Positions 35,801 through 47,109 of a DNA stretch of 64,000 bases are shown here, in pieces; position 1 is the stretch's first letter; each line of letters opens with the position of its first letter. The notes under the pieces were generated by a model. That model did not search any database, was not told the origin of the DNA, and was given only the letters and a program-made list of their open reading frames with translations. A program made the translations under genes and the position numbers. The DNA is from Psococerastis gibbosa (Eukaryota > Arthropoda > Insecta > Psocodea > Psocidae), in NCBI GenBank assembly GCA_963971405.1, contig OZ020486.1, forward strand, positions 8,517,419 through 8,581,418. The letters run 5' to 3'.

Positions 35801-36846
35801 ATACAATAAAACAAAGATTAATACATTACAAATTCTGTATGCGTTATAATGGAAAGACATGATATATTATCAATGTTGCCAGTATCATGAAAATCATTTA
35901 TTATTAAAAAAATTTATGGTGCGCTTGAAATATGTAAAATAAAAATTGTGGTAGCAAAATTGCAAAATTGAGTTATTTATACAAAAATGTCGAGGAAAAT
36001 ATAGCGAATTTTATGAATGTAGTGTCACATATCTAGTTTAATTTGTTTCCATAAGATTGCGTTTTGTCAAGTTTAACTACTTCGGGTTTGGCAATACTGA
36101 CATAATTCGGAATGTGCTCCAAGCGTTGACGTGGTAATTACACTTCTCTTTCAAGTAAACTGTCACATCTCAAAAGTATTAAGTGCCTCGATAGTACTAT
36201 CAGTAAAAACTAAAAAATGGTCAGAACTAAAATTTGAATTATCTCAAAAGTCAATATTTAGAAATGTGTCACTTTTCTCGTGCACGAGCGAAATGTAAAA
36301 TTACAATACTGCCATACTGCCAACTCGTCTAAAAACCATTGTATTTTAAATGAACTACAGTATGTCACACTTTCTGCACTCCATAGAAGTGACTTCTAAG
36401 AAGTCTGCCTTGTTACTATCAATGTGAAACTGCAAGGCCACGTCCTATTTTGTTTGTTTATCTATCTTTTTAAGCTAGTTTACCAAAGCTACAAAATCTA
36501 AGTCGCCATCATAAAACTATACTTACACTGCTCGATCAATTGCTCCTGCTTCATTAGACAATCCGAGGCCATAATAGCAAAGTGCGCCTAGTCCTACAGC
36601 AGCTCCTCCCGCTACAGCACCCTTGCCAACATTAAAGGCTGTTTCGCCTGCAGGCGACAGAATTTGTTCCTTAAGTGTCCGCCGGCGAGCAACATGAGAC
36701 AATTTATCCCTTGAGTCGTTACTAAATACCCTCCAGGTCTGTTGCTTTGTCAAAGGAACAGATCGTAGGGAAATAGTCGTTCGTAGAGAGCCAGCAGATT
36801 TCAAAATAGGTGCGATATGCACCTGGCACAATCGTGCTGCCAGCAT
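32361..36846 (-). CDS. GHITM: GHITM / TMBIM5, mitochondrial inner-membrane BAX-inhibitor family protein (complete)
   Basis: Four coding exons join in frame into 341 aa: 36527-36846, 35352-35791, 34185-34362 and 32361-32448. All have GT-AG junctions (GT|GTAAGT, G|GTAGGG, AT|GTGAGT; acceptors GTAG, CTAG, CTAG). The length matches the human protein (about 345 aa). The N-terminus is rich in arginine and serine, as in a mitochondrial presequence, followed by several hydrophobic membrane segments. Family landmarks include AIDRAV-V-WPEHV, AGVVGGLSAVA-CAPSEKFL, MFLPPTT, FLLYDTQ, YDPVN and the C-terminal SIYMDTVNIFIRIATIL. In vertebrates this protein maintains cristae and takes part in inner-membrane ion exchange. 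Introns carry a hairpin MITE and LINE fragments; the last intron holds a LINE piece ending about 10 bases from the terminal exon. Identification is very secure. Confidence 0.96.
32455..33125 (+). mobile_element. LINE RT fragment in the last GHITM intron
   Basis: Pieces in order: FSEPITLKYQGALITNEFE, EIKERICAGNRSYFS, RPVVTYVCETWVMTQ, then after frame breaks IRWLGHVEQMPDNRATRAAL and a degraded GRRRVGRP tail. A (GA)n run (32821-32847) interrupts it. Confidence 0.75.
32821..32847. repeat. (GA)n microsatellite
   Basis: About thirteen GA units inside the LINE fragment. Confidence 0.95.
33749..34168. mobile_element. MITE with GGGGCTGTCCATTAATC termini, at a GHITM splice donor
   Basis: GGGGCTGTCCATTAATCACG and its counterpart bound 420 bases with poly-C-rich arms. 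The right end lies 16 bases inside the intron from the donor after 34185. No clear target duplication. Confidence 0.75.
34720..34934. mobile_element. Hairpin MITE, GGCGGCTATTCCACCGACG family
   Basis: Complete arms with the same inner parts as 18011-18230 (TGCATGTGCATGACGT, then GTAGCAGACATCATTAATAA). Flanks ATA and TTG do not match, so the duplication has decayed. Confidence 0.82.
35792..36526 (-). other. GHITM intron, nothing recognised
   Basis: AT-rich intron with no repeat or coding feature that I can identify. Confidence 0.5.
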
Positions 36847-37245
36847 TATTCTGAAAATAATAAAAATTTGTGCAATTGGTTACTGAGTGAGCAATAATGA
36901 CGCAAGAATATTTAGACCGCTTTGAAAACATGATTAATAATTACGGTTAAACAATGTGAAGGAAATAAGAGGAGTGAACAGTAGACATGTGCTTTAATCT
37001 TACATTTGTGTAAGCAACGTTCTAGGTCAGTAATCACGAAATCCACACACATGAAATTCTCTATTTAGCCACAATAAAAGAATTCTAGAACCGTCGGCAC
37101 ACGGATTGCACAAGTTTGCATCATTTTAAATCAAACAAAAAAATTGCCTGCTGGTTATAAATCCTTCTTATGTTAATAAACACATATCCTACTTTGTTAA
37201 TAATAAATATTTAATCAGCAAACTATTCAAAAATGATCAATTTAC

Positions 37246-37320
37246 CTTCCAAAGATATAACTTCACGTCACGGTTGTCAGCCAAATTGTTCTGTTACTTG
37301 TTTCTGTTCAAAATTCAAAT
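37246..37320 (-). other. GHITM: Probable GHITM 5' untranslated exon
   Basis: On the minus strand a good donor (GGAAG|GTAAAT) ends an exon at 37246, and the first coding exon begins after TTTTCAG at 36851-36857, four bases before its ATG. The upstream limit is a guess, because no start site can be read; the transposon begins at 37329. Confidence 0.5.
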
Positions 37321-37566
37321 GCTGAAATGGGGTATACAGGCATTTTTTTTGCCGTATTTAGAATGAAACTAGATTTTATTTTACATATAAATTGATATAA
37401 ATTTCTTTTAAATTTATTCTTACTTGGGAGTAAAATTCATTTATAAATTTTGCTTTTAAGGCAGGGGCGGCCATATTTGAACGTCACCGTTCCCACCACC
37501 ATAGTAAACAAAAACGGAAAACATAATATAATCGTGTTTCTTTTTACTTGGTTTTCCTAATTTTAC

Positions 37567-40421
37567 ATGGCAACTGCGAAAACTAATTATAAGTACTGTG
37601 CTGTGCCTAACTGTACAAATACGACATTCAGTACGCCACAAAAACTGTTTTTGCATATGCCTAATGATGGAAAAAGGCGAAGAGCATGGATCCAAGCCGC
37701 AAGACGCGATGAGGCTGTCAGTCCGAAGTCAACTCTGTTTTTTTGTGAAGACCATTTCGAGGTAGGTTTGCGTTGATTTCTACTCTTTTTTCCAATGAAA
37801 TTAGTATTCAGCCGTAATTTGCAGGCAGGTAATTTCTCCGACTGATGTGGGGTCTATGATGCATGACTACATAAACAATATACGTATTATGGTAGGGCTA
37901 TTCTGTGGAGGAGACTTCATATTGACTTATTGATTATTGCTAGGTTATGAAATTTAAATGTTGCGGCCTTACAAGATTCAATCACTTTCTTCTGTCACTC
38001 TTAGCATAAGCGTAGATTTCTTTCGCTCACTAAATAGTGTAGCTCCCTAGCTCCTTCGATTTTTGCCGATACTGACACAGTTACAGTATATAACTGCGCA
38101 GCTCATTGTTGATTTGGACTTTATATTTTTAGTCGGTTACTGGCCAATCAGTGCTCGGTTCATTTACAGCATTTATATGGACCAGAGACCCACCGACCGC
38201 TTTCAACAAGCTGTCATTAATTATTAAAGTAGTAAAGTGGTTGTACTTCATTTTATATTAGATTGAACTTACTGACGTGTTTTTTTCTGTACCAGTTGGA
38301 AGAATGCATTGAAAATTTAACTTATGTTAAATTAATGCACGGGCGAATGACTATAAAAAAAACAGCGATGCCAACTAAATTTGAATGCCAGGGCAGGCGC
38401 ATCAACAAGTTTTTGGAGCCGACAAGACTTTTACTAGTGAAGAGGCGAAGGAAAGAACTTATAGCTTCGGCCGTAAATGCGCAAGTAGAAGCTCAAGCAG
38501 GGCCAAGTAATGACAATCAAAGCTGCGAAGATAGTTTGCCTATTATTGAAGACCATGATAGCAATCGTAAGTAGAGTTTTCTATCATGTTGTTATGTTGC
38601 CTTCGCCTGGCAATCAGCATCTTCGCTGTCGATGATCATGCGGTAAACTTCCCGAGATATGTGCAATTTAATTGTAGGGCATTTCTCCACTAACACATGA
38701 GGTTTAACACAGTCGACACAGTCATCGCCGTCCGCATCTTTTTTTCTTGCGGGAGGCAGACTGGGTGAGCCGAAATCTCTAAAATTCCACCAAGGCTCTT
38801 TACTATCATCATCATCATATCAATATTATAAAATTGCGCGCAGGAGGCTTCCCCTGGGGAAAAAGTATGTGAAATGCGGCACGCCAGAATTAGTAGCGTT
38901 CACGAATTTTGATAGCAGTCGAGATTTTACAGTCTAATACTTATTTATAAAACTCCAAGCTCCGCCAGACAGCGACATGTTGCTCTCGTTCTAGGCGGGG
39001 GGCAGCTGGTCTCCCCTGCCCTCTCCTGTGGACGCCCATGGACATAATGTGTATTTAAACTGCGTTTATTTTTTACATTTTCCTGGTTTATGGTGACCCC
39101 ATGTAAACACAGGAATTACGGAGTATTAATGTAGTTTATGTAAAAATACCAATGTGCGACACATGACGGTTTCTCTAAAAATAATAAAAATCTATATCTG
39201 AAAATATTGTATAGTAGACGTTCCGTGTAATGTGTGAGCCACTGTGAATCTTATATTGTGTTTTAAAATTTACTGTATACCTGTACATGGTTTTTTTTTG
39301 TTTCAGTTTTTTCAAATGACAAGTGCACGCAAACTATGCAGGCAGCTGCCGTAACTAGCCGAGCTGTGCAAGTGACGCCACAGTACACGACTGTCAGTTG
39401 CTCGCCAATTAAATCTGCAACTACCAGTCGCGGTACTACAAAAACCCCGGAGAAACTGGAGAGGGGGTCCGGCCGCAAATTTTCGGCCTGTAGTTTTCTA
39501 AATTCAAGCAGTGAAGATAGTGATGACAGCGATTTCGCAATTGACGATGTCGTCGAGCTGAAGGAGCTGTCTGCTCGCAGGATGAAGTTAATAATTCAGG
39601 CTAGGCCAAAGAAATATTTAGGCATTCCTGCGAGCTGCATTTTCGTGTTTGAAATGCTGACAAAAGATGCCCCCTGCCGCAATGTGGCGATAGTCTTGCA
39701 GCGAATAAAACTCTGCAGGACCTTCGATGAAATAGGGGACGACTTCGGAATTACCCAACAGCACGCCAGTACTGTTTTTAAGCAGACATTGCCTTACGTC
39801 CATTCAAACCTGAAGTCGCTTATACATTGGCCCCCTAAACCTACAATACTTGCCAACTTACCAATTGCATTTAGGGCCAATTACCGGGAAGTAGTGTGCA
39901 TATTGGACGCATTCGAAATTGAAATCCAAAAGCCAAGCAATCCCATCCTGCAGTCAGCCACTTGGTCGCAATATAAAAAATGCAATACAATTAAGTACAT
40001 AGTGGGTGTTACTCCCGATGGACTAGTCTCATGGTGTTCGAAGGGATATGGAGGTCGGACTGAAGACACGCACATAGTGACCGAGTCTGATTTTCTACAT
40101 CACCTTCCGATGGACAGTTTAGTCATGACTGATCGTGGGTTCAAAACACTTGAACCATTCCTTTTGAGAAAAAATTGTCGGCTTGTGCGACCGCCAAGTG
40201 TTTTTCTTACAAGTGGTACAGTCATGACTAAGAAAGAAGTCATAGAGACGAAGCAAATAGCTGCCCTCCGTATACACGTTGAGCGAGTTATAGAGCGCAT
40301 TCGCGAGGAGAAGTTGTTGTCTATGCATTCGTGTGTGAATTTAAAATTTTTGCCTATGCTGGATATGGCAGTGGAATGTGCATTAGGGCTTGTAAATTTA
40401 CAGGGAAAATTAATTAAGTAA
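37567..40421 (+). CDS. ISL2EU transposase: THAP zinc finger plus DDE_4 nuclease domain
   Basis: Exons 37567-37761, 38296-38566 and 39307-40421 join in frame into 526 aa (GAG|GTAGGT, CCAG|TTG, C|GTAAGT, TTTCAG|TT). Residues 1-90 form a THAP-type C2CH finger: CAVPNCTN, then a tryptophan (AWIQAA), then FFCEDHFE and the AMPTKF-like end, which binds DNA. A basic and acidic linker follows. The third exon encodes a DDE_Tnp_4 nuclease with the likely catalytic acids in CILDAFEIEI, VMTDRGF and HVERVIERI. It would cut and rejoin the element's termini in the nucleus. No stop or frameshift interrupts it. A promoter would lie in the 230 bases between the left terminus and the ATG; no TATA box stands out. 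Ancestral relation to PIF/Harbinger-like DDE enzymes is known for this group. Confidence is high for the class, moderate for exact exon edges. Confidence 0.88.
38592..38820 (-). other. Open coding-like stretch inside transposase intron 2, unrecognised
   Basis: On the minus strand about 75 codons stay open. The encoded peptide has PWWNFRDFGSPSLPPARKK followed by a cysteine pair (DDCVDCVKPH) and ends in DSEDADCQAKAT-stop. Its mixed composition looks more protein-like than intronic. No start codon or splice sites could be assigned, and it may be a remnant of another element. Confidence 0.25.
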
Positions 40422-40878
40422 CATTACGACTTTGATTTGATTATCACAAGATTTACTAAATTCTGTGTTAAGGCCGGAAGAACCGGCACACACGAAACAC
40501 TCTTGTGTTCCAAAAAATGGCGACTATGAACTTTTACTTATTAAATTATTTTTACTTTGACTGGACATCATCATGAAATCGTTGATTTGCCGTAAAAAGT
40601 GTAGATTACCATTATCGTATATAATAATACAGGCTTTCAGTGATATTTTAATTCATTCCTCTGCGACCAATATTAACTGAGATATGAATTATATAAGGTT
40701 TCAATCGGCCGCTATCTTGTAACTAAATAGTGGATTTAGCTGGTTAAAGAACTCGATCAAGACATTTTTGAAGTTCATCAAAATCGGATAATATTTACGG
40801 AAGTTGGAGTGTTTCCTAAAATCGATATACATACATAAACACATACTGTACATACGTATATACAGTATATATGTATAA

Positions 40879-41186
40879 AGCTGGCCATTGACAAGGCCTC
40901 CAAACGGACTCGCGCCAAGCCAAATGGCGTGTCCTGTTCCATTTGGCGTTAGCGCCATTTAGAGGGGTCATTCACGACTACGCTGAACCAGTCGCTTTAA
41001 ATCTTTCAAATTGTACAGTGTAAAAGTACCTCTTCCATATCGTAACACTATACAATTTGAAAGATTTGGAGCTACTGGTTCAGCGTAGTCATGAATGACC
41101 CCTCTAAATGGCGCTAACGCAAAATGGAACATGACGCGCCATTTGGCTTGCGCGATTCCATTTGGAGCCCTCGTGTATGGCCAGCT
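40879..41186. mobile_element. Hairpin MITE (CTGGCCAT termini) inside ISL2EU
   Basis: Left arm from 40879 (AGCTGGCCA) and right arm to 41186 (TGGCCAGCT) form a near-palindrome of 308 bases, with shared segments such as AGAGGGGTCATTC and its complement. TAA flanks both sides (40876-40878, 41187-41189), a 3-bp duplication of PIF/Harbinger kind. Confidence 0.7.
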
Positions 41187-41335
41187 TAACATTTTGAAAA
41201 GAGGGTGGTTTTAGGCTCAGGGGTCATGAAATGAAAAGTCGTGAAGAAATTTTCCGAGAGTCGAACATTGGTAGATGGTAGATCTCAATAGGTACATGAA
41301 TCTGCCTTTAAGCTGAAAATATAAAGGTGTTTTGT

Positions 41336-41602
41336 TCAGCTGCTATTTATCCGCCCCTGGGTCCAGTGCAATTTGTTTTGAATTATGGCGGTTGGCTGTT
41401 GCTGTGCAGGAGAATCCGGGCTAATAGGCCGTGGTCGATTTGAAAGTATGCTTCCAAACGTTTCGTCAACAACAACAGTGGCACTATGTACTACACTTCT
41501 AAGATTGTATCGTGGGGGTACCGTAGGAACTGACTGACAGACTGGTGCAGGTATGGATCGGCGCGCAAGCGCTCTCGTGTCTGCTTGGCTAGTTGGCGTC
41601 AT
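41336..41602 (-). other. Small open frame in the ISL2EU spacer, unrecognised
   Basis: An 88-codon minus-strand frame, rich in proline, serine and arginine (contains PPRYNLRS), lies between the two transposon genes. No domain is recognised and no partner exon was found. The short PRYNLRS string recalls linkers in retroelement polyproteins, but that is weak. Confidence 0.15.
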
Positions 41603-41851
41603 TCTCTGTTTTGTTGTTTTATTTACTTTTAACCTACCCCCGACTACATAGGAAAGCCATAGAAATCTATAAACATCCGCAAAACTTTAATAGAACGGAA
41701 GAAGGATTAAAACACTACCGAGTCAATCAGACACGAGAGCGCCTGCGCACCAATCCAGACCTGCTCGGTGGGCCCTCTAACTGTAGCCTACGTCTTCAAT
41801 TCCTTAGGGACACCTGAAAACTATGACACTACCTATAGAAGTATTGTTATA

Positions 41852-42816
41852 CAGGGTGCCCCAGACCATCCGTCCACCTACTTTTTCTCGAAAACGAATG
41901 ACGTCAGAGGTCTGATTTTTTTTTAAATCATTACAAAATGGGGGTTGATGCATTTCTGGAAATTAGTTTGGAATTTTTTGGGGACCTGGAAGGGGGGTTT
42001 GGGGGGTCCGTATGCTGTTCCTCGAAATAATGAGAACAATTTTTTGTTTGTCATTGTTAAGTTGAAGTCATGAGCTTTCATTTGAGATGTCACTTGCCAT
42101 GCTTCGGGTGACCTATTCCCAACCTCCCCCCCTCCCCATTGAGGCGCAGGTTCAGGCACTAACATTTGTGTATCATTGTCAAGCTGAAGTCATGAGCTTT
42201 TATTTGAGGTGTCACTTGCCATGCTTTAGGTGACCCATTCCCACCCTTCGCCCCTCTCCCCGTTCAAGCGCAGGTTCAGGTACGATTTGTATAGTTAACT
42301 TGACATTTCTTGTAATAAGCTTTCATTTAAGGTACAACATGCCATATGATATTTTAGAGAAATTTAATCTCAAACTTTAGCTGTTTATTGTACCTGAACT
42401 GAAAAACTCAGGTACACCAAGGTAAGATTATCAAGTACTCCTATTTTTTCTTTACCAGAAAATTTGATTTAGACTTTTAGCATTCAGCACACTAATAGCC
42501 CACAGGTACCCAATGTTTGACTTTTAAAGACCTCCTGTACCTGAACCTGTAGGGATACAATCAAAATTTTTGCAAATTATGAATGAACACTTTATAAGCC
42601 TTCAACTGATGTACAATTTGACATACCTTTACATTTGATTATTCCGAGGAACAGCATACGGACCCCCCAAACCCCCCCTTCCAGGTCCCCAAAAAATTCC
42701 AAACTAATTTCCAGAAATGCATCAACCCCCACTTTGTAATGATAAAAAAAATTCAGACCTCTGACGTCATTTGTTTTCGAGAAAAAGTAGGTGGTCGGAT
42801 GGTCTGGGGCACCCTG
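41852..42816. mobile_element. Mariner-like palindromic element (CAGGGTGCCCC termini), short copy inside ISL2EU
   Basis: The termini CAGGGTGCCCCAGACC and complement bound 965 bases with long inverted arms; TA lies at 41850-41851 and 42817-42818. It is the same family as the element at 20117-21912 but lacks much of the internal repeat block. No transposase is encoded. Confidence 0.8.
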
Positions 42817-43100
42817 TATATGCAGCCTCACCGTATTTTCTTACGGAACATTGCCTATAAAATTAGTTTATATTGTAGCTTATAACAAGAATGGTTTTTT
42901 CCATTTATTGCATATTTACTGTGATATACTGTACCCCTGAATAAAAAACTACTTCTAGTACTAAGTGGTCTCCATTTTTTGCTTGATATGCAATTCCTCA
43001 TGAAATATCTAACTTGCAACAATAAACGAAGCGTCATAAAGCAGAAACAATGTTCCTCTTCATTCTGATATGTAGTATGTGACCATGATTCACACCAATT

Positions 43101-43186
43101 GGCCACAGTTTTGAAACTCCTTCAACGTGACGCCCCCAGAGACCATTATTTTTTTTACAAATGAAGTTTCAAAACTGTGGCCGATC
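43101..43186. repeat. Short hairpin
   Basis: GGCCACAGTTTTGAAACT near 43101 pairs with AGTTTCAAAACTGTGGCC near 43168, with a loop of about 50 bases. Its nature is not known. Confidence 0.5.
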
Positions 43187-43379
43187 TGTGTCAGTGACGG
43201 CAGCATATTGTGCATCAAAGCGTGGAGAATTATTTCCTCCAGTTAATGACACTTTATTTCTTTGTTCTCATTGAACAGGTGTTGTAAAACTGGTTCCGCA
43301 AGCACCGGTTAGCAAGGCACATGCCCAGACTCTGGCCAATGGCAATCACAAACCCGGCCCTAGCGTGGACAATCCCATA

Positions 43380-43497
43380 GGCGGGGTTTCCACATACGTC
43401 AATGTTAAATATGGTGGTAGCAGACATTTTTAGTATGTCTTTAATGTCTGCTAAAACGTCAATACCACATTTACCATTGACATGTGGAAACCCCGCC
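43380..43497. mobile_element. Hairpin MITE, GGCGGGGTTTCC family, inside ISL2EU
   Basis: Termini GGCGGGGTTTCCACA and complement, 118 bases, ATA duplicated on both sides (43377-43379, 43498-43500). The loop is the shared GCAGACAT...ATGTCTGC core. Confidence 0.85.
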
Positions 43498-43750
43498 ATA
43501 TAATGTGCTCCACAGTTTCCAGCTGATCGCACGATATATATTAGAATAGATCGATTGACTTATGGGAGAGAGCACTGGCTGAGTGAATTTGTGTAGGTGG
43601 CAGTAGACAAAAAAAATGGCGGCCCAGTTATAAGGATTTGAAAACCACGTCAAAACAATGTAAATAAATAAACAAAACAACTATTGGGATCACAAAGCAT
43701 TTAACCATTATCAATCGAAGGTACAATCGCTGATTCCCCTCCGAAGCAAA

Positions 43751-46424
43751 CTACAATCTGGGCCTAATGAACGATTCCCAAAACTGATGCGCTTGATGCA
43801 GAAGTTGACGCACGTAGGGCTCGTCATAGTCCACGATTATGAGGATTGCTTTTTGTGACTTTTCGAAATCCGGCGAAGCGCAACAAAATAATCCTCTTCG
43901 CCGTTTGGTCACTAGCATCTGCAGCTGCATTTGGGCTTTCACCTTCTCTGTTAATTCTGAGTGAGAATTGACGTAATGACTGATATTTTTGTATTTGGTG
44001 GGACACTTCACTTCAATCACATAATCTTCGCTCACACCATCTGGTGACGCAGCCAGCCAAGGGTGGGATGGCAAAAAGAACAGTCCCGTCTTACGCCACT
44101 TCAAATTGAATGTCTTTGCCAACAATCGGATAACTGGCTCCTCCAAGATGCGGCCCCTTTCCATAGCTTTTGTGTCCCTGACTTTGAGAACCCCAATTAT
44201 TGAATTGACGAGCGATCCGTCGGGTGTTCTACAGTGGGCGGCTTCATGGATTTTCGAGGCGGTGATCCTACCGTACCTATAATAAAAATTGTCAAATTTA
44301 CTGATTTGCAACAAATTAAATCTCAATTAAAGGATTGCAGAGCAATCCGGATATAAATGGCAGGCATATATCCATGACTTAAATTATGAAATGAAAAATC
44401 GTCTTTACTTCAGGCGAGCTTTAGCCCCGAAAGGCTACTCTTCCAGCGAACCTGCAACTTGTAACAAATTCATCCCCAAATTTGTGAGTCGTATGAACTA
44501 TGGTCAAAACGTCGTGAAACGCACCAATACATTGGCTGTCGCATAATGACGTTTCCATTTAGAACACAGTGCAATGTTCTTAATTTCTTCCCTCAACTGT
44601 CACCATTACTATGACATTTCAAATAGTCTACTGTTAACTTACTTGCGACCAATTACAGGAAAGCTGTCATTTGCCTTGAGTCATGGACCAAAGCTTGTAA
44701 GTTTTTGTTGGGCACTCAGAAACTCAGTGAAAACCCGGTTGCGCATTCATTTTTGTTTGTTTGTAAATTAATGACAGTGGCGCGACCCCAATGATTTTAA
44801 CAAATTGATGTTTCCATTTCTAAACTTTTTTTATTTAACTTGCAACATTTCTTAACCCATTTACATGCTTTCATGTAACATATGAAGATGTAACTAACCT
44901 TAGCTCATGCCAAAGAGGATTGTCAGCCTGGCCTCTTGTGGCGACTTCTGCTTCCTCGCAAACTGAAGCCGTCATAACCCTCTGCACTAAACTCTCAAAA
45001 TCTTCTGAATTATTTATCAGATAGTGCAGACTGAGCTGCTCCACGGTCGGTCTTTCCAGGAACTGTCTGTGGATCATGCTACTGTTATATGATCCACCAG
45101 ACAGAACTTGTGCACGAAAGTCCACGTTGTCCGGCAACGGTATAGGTACCCTCCCAAAGTCAGCTAATGTGACGTGCGTGCCTCCTCTTCCAACAGAAGA
45201 CAACGCAGGCTTCTTCCAGTAGCAAACAGTGGAAGTAGGAGATGGTTCTTCTGTCCTCCGCTGCAGCCACAGAAGAAATGCAACCGAATGCTTACAGCCA
45301 CCTAAAATGAAAATAAAAAAGTTTAGATAAATGTTGTTGTTGATAGTAGCATATTATGCTAATGCTTGCCAATAGGTCTGTTCATCGATCACAGTTAAGT
45401 CAATTTAGTGGCACCACAAACACCTTTAAGTAGTACGCAATGGAAATGCGTTAGGAATGGCCATGGGCCGATGATACTCTTCAAACTTTCACATTGACAT
45501 AATACAGTAGGTAAATAAATGACAAATAAATTCTGTTAAGTTCTTGACTGCATTGTACATTATGTTAACATTTATTATTTACGCTATTTTATTGAAAATC
45601 GGTGCAATATAGACTTTCTATTCTATCCCTAGTCAATTGATATCATCTTACCTAGAGCGGCTTGGCACCCAGTGCACTGTGCATCCAATATTTCTTCAGC
45701 CTGCTCATTCAAATGCACCACTACTTCATACGGTGTACTTGTCACTCGGTGTTCAGGACACACTCTGCCTTTCACCCAACATTCTTCGTTGCAACGAAGG
45801 ACTCCCACTTTTCCCACAGCGTTATCACCGTAGGTCTGTCTTCCTGATCTGTAAAAAATTGTTTGGCTATTATGCATGTTAAAAAGCTAACGTACATGCA
45901 AATAGGCAATAGCCCCCGAACAAAGTTATGAGGCTGCTAAAATTGGTGCCCTCATATCACTGACACTACAAATGTTTAGTTGGTAGGTGAATTAGTTTTT
46001 AATAAAGTAAATACTTTCAATGCAGGGTACCTACTGGTGTAATGGACAAAGTAGAAGTACACAATCCGCTATAGTATAGCAGATTGTGTACTGAACTGTA
46101 TAGCAGCTATACCCTACGCAAACAAATGTATTGCACATAACCACTGACAAACAAAAAGTGCCGACAACAAATAGTATAAAAACGAGAAGTCATTTTAAAA
46201 AATATCCTACATTGTTAGGGGCAAGGAAGACACCAAATTATTAGCTAGACCTAAGCGTAAAAAGCAAAGAGCTGCATTACTATCTTTAGCGATTCTTACC
46301 TGCTTTCTTTGACGCCTCGCAATTCCGGTGCTGTATATACAGATTTGCCACTTAAATAGGCCAAAACCATGTCGACGTCTACATGTGGCAGATTAGTAGA
46401 ATTTGCTTGCACATACCGATCCAT
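43751..46424 (-). CDS. ISL2EU second protein: SWIM zinc finger plus YqaJ-like exonuclease
   Basis: Exons 46300-46424, 45652-45848, 44899-45301 and 43751-44276 join in frame into 416 aa (AG|GTAAGA, G|GTAAGA, AG|GTTAGT donors; ACAG, TTTAG and ATAG acceptors). The middle has a SWIM-like finger: AQCTGCQAALG followed across an intron by GCKHSVAFLLWL, then TVCYWKKP. The C-terminal part is a YqaJ-type nuclease (PD-(D/E)XK fold): YGRITASK, RGRILEEPV, LAASPDGV, YVIEVKCP (the E-x-K core) and QMQLQML. Such proteins accompany the transposase in ISL2EU elements; a role in processing ends or recombination is inferred, not shown. The gene converges on the transposase gene and starts about 315 bases inside the right terminus. 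No disabling mutation is seen. Confidence 0.88.
45332..45425. repeat. (GTT)n-headed dispersed repeat, copy 3, in a YqaJ-gene intron
   Basis: Same as 17395-17490. A scrap of LINE 3' UTR follows at 45537-45620 (partner at 30830-30905). Confidence 0.55.
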
Positions 46425-46759
46425 TTTTCTAACTATATTTCAAGTTTTCCACCAAATAAAATATTAAAACAAAGATTTATTAAACTCGTCCACTGTAAAA
46501 TGTAAACAAATATGCGTTTCTAACTTAAACCCGAACTTTCCCGAAGCTGGCGAGCACACGTGTGAATGTCTACGTCACGACGTCCGAATGTTTCCGAGTG
46601 GAAATTACGAACTTAAAATTAAAATAAAACTTAACTTACACTAAAAATGAGATAACTGGGCTCACAAAAACTTTAGTTTACAACTAATCTACAGCATTTC
46701 AACTCTAAAACGATTATTCCTCCCGCACCTGTATACCCCATTGAAAGAAAATAGAGTTC

Positions 46760-46815
46760 TTGCGTAGTGACGTCACAGTAAGAGGGCGGAGCTTACAGCG
46801 CATGCGTGATTGCGA
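46760..46815. promoter_or_regulatory. Promoter-like cluster: CRE, GC box and NRF-1-like site
   Basis: Within 40 bases lie TGACGTCA (46768-46775, CRE consensus), GGGCGG (46784-46789, GC box) and GCGCATGCGT (46798-46807, NRF-1-like palindrome). NRF-1 sites are typical of nuclear genes for mitochondrial proteins. If the transposon at 37329-46739 is removed, this cluster lies about 30-70 bases upstream of the GHITM 5' UTR region on the minus strand. It could also, or instead, drive something on the plus strand. Confidence 0.55.
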
Positions 46816-47109
46816 AAATAATGTAAACAAAATCAGCTGTTCGGCCATTAGAGGATATAAAGTAAATTGAGCGCTATTGATTTTTAAAGTTTTTAGTTGT
46901 TATTATTCATATTTCTAGCGTTATATATTAAGCATTGCTGCTATGACTTGTGTAATAGTGATAGCCGATACCAGGACAGACCACATACGAGAGAGGTCTG
47001 TATTATATCGTTCCCCAAGCCACTGGAAAAACTTTAGAAATGCAAGTGGTGGTTGCATCTTTGTGGCAGAACGAAGTCCACAATATTTAAAGTTACAAAA
47101 TACACATAT

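Larger units (their letters stand above)
37329..46739. mobile_element. ISL2EU (IS4EU)-type DNA transposon, apparently intact, 9.4 kb
   Basis: The ends are perfect 12-bp inverted repeats: GGGGTATACAGG at 37329-37340 and its complement at 46728-46739. They are flanked by AT at 37327-37328 and 46740-46741, a 2-bp target duplication. Inside are two convergent spliced genes, a THAP-DDE transposase on the plus strand and a SWIM-YqaJ protein on the minus strand. From family knowledge this pair is the signature of ISL2EU elements. Both genes can be read without a stop or frameshift, so the copy may be autonomous. The spacer between their 3' ends (40422-43750) holds three younger inserted palindromic elements, which account for part of the length. 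Confidence 0.88.

Noticed and set aside
42592..42831. 79-codon frame in the mariner-like palindrome
   Set aside because: Its counterpart appears in each arm because the arms are inverted copies; not a transposase.
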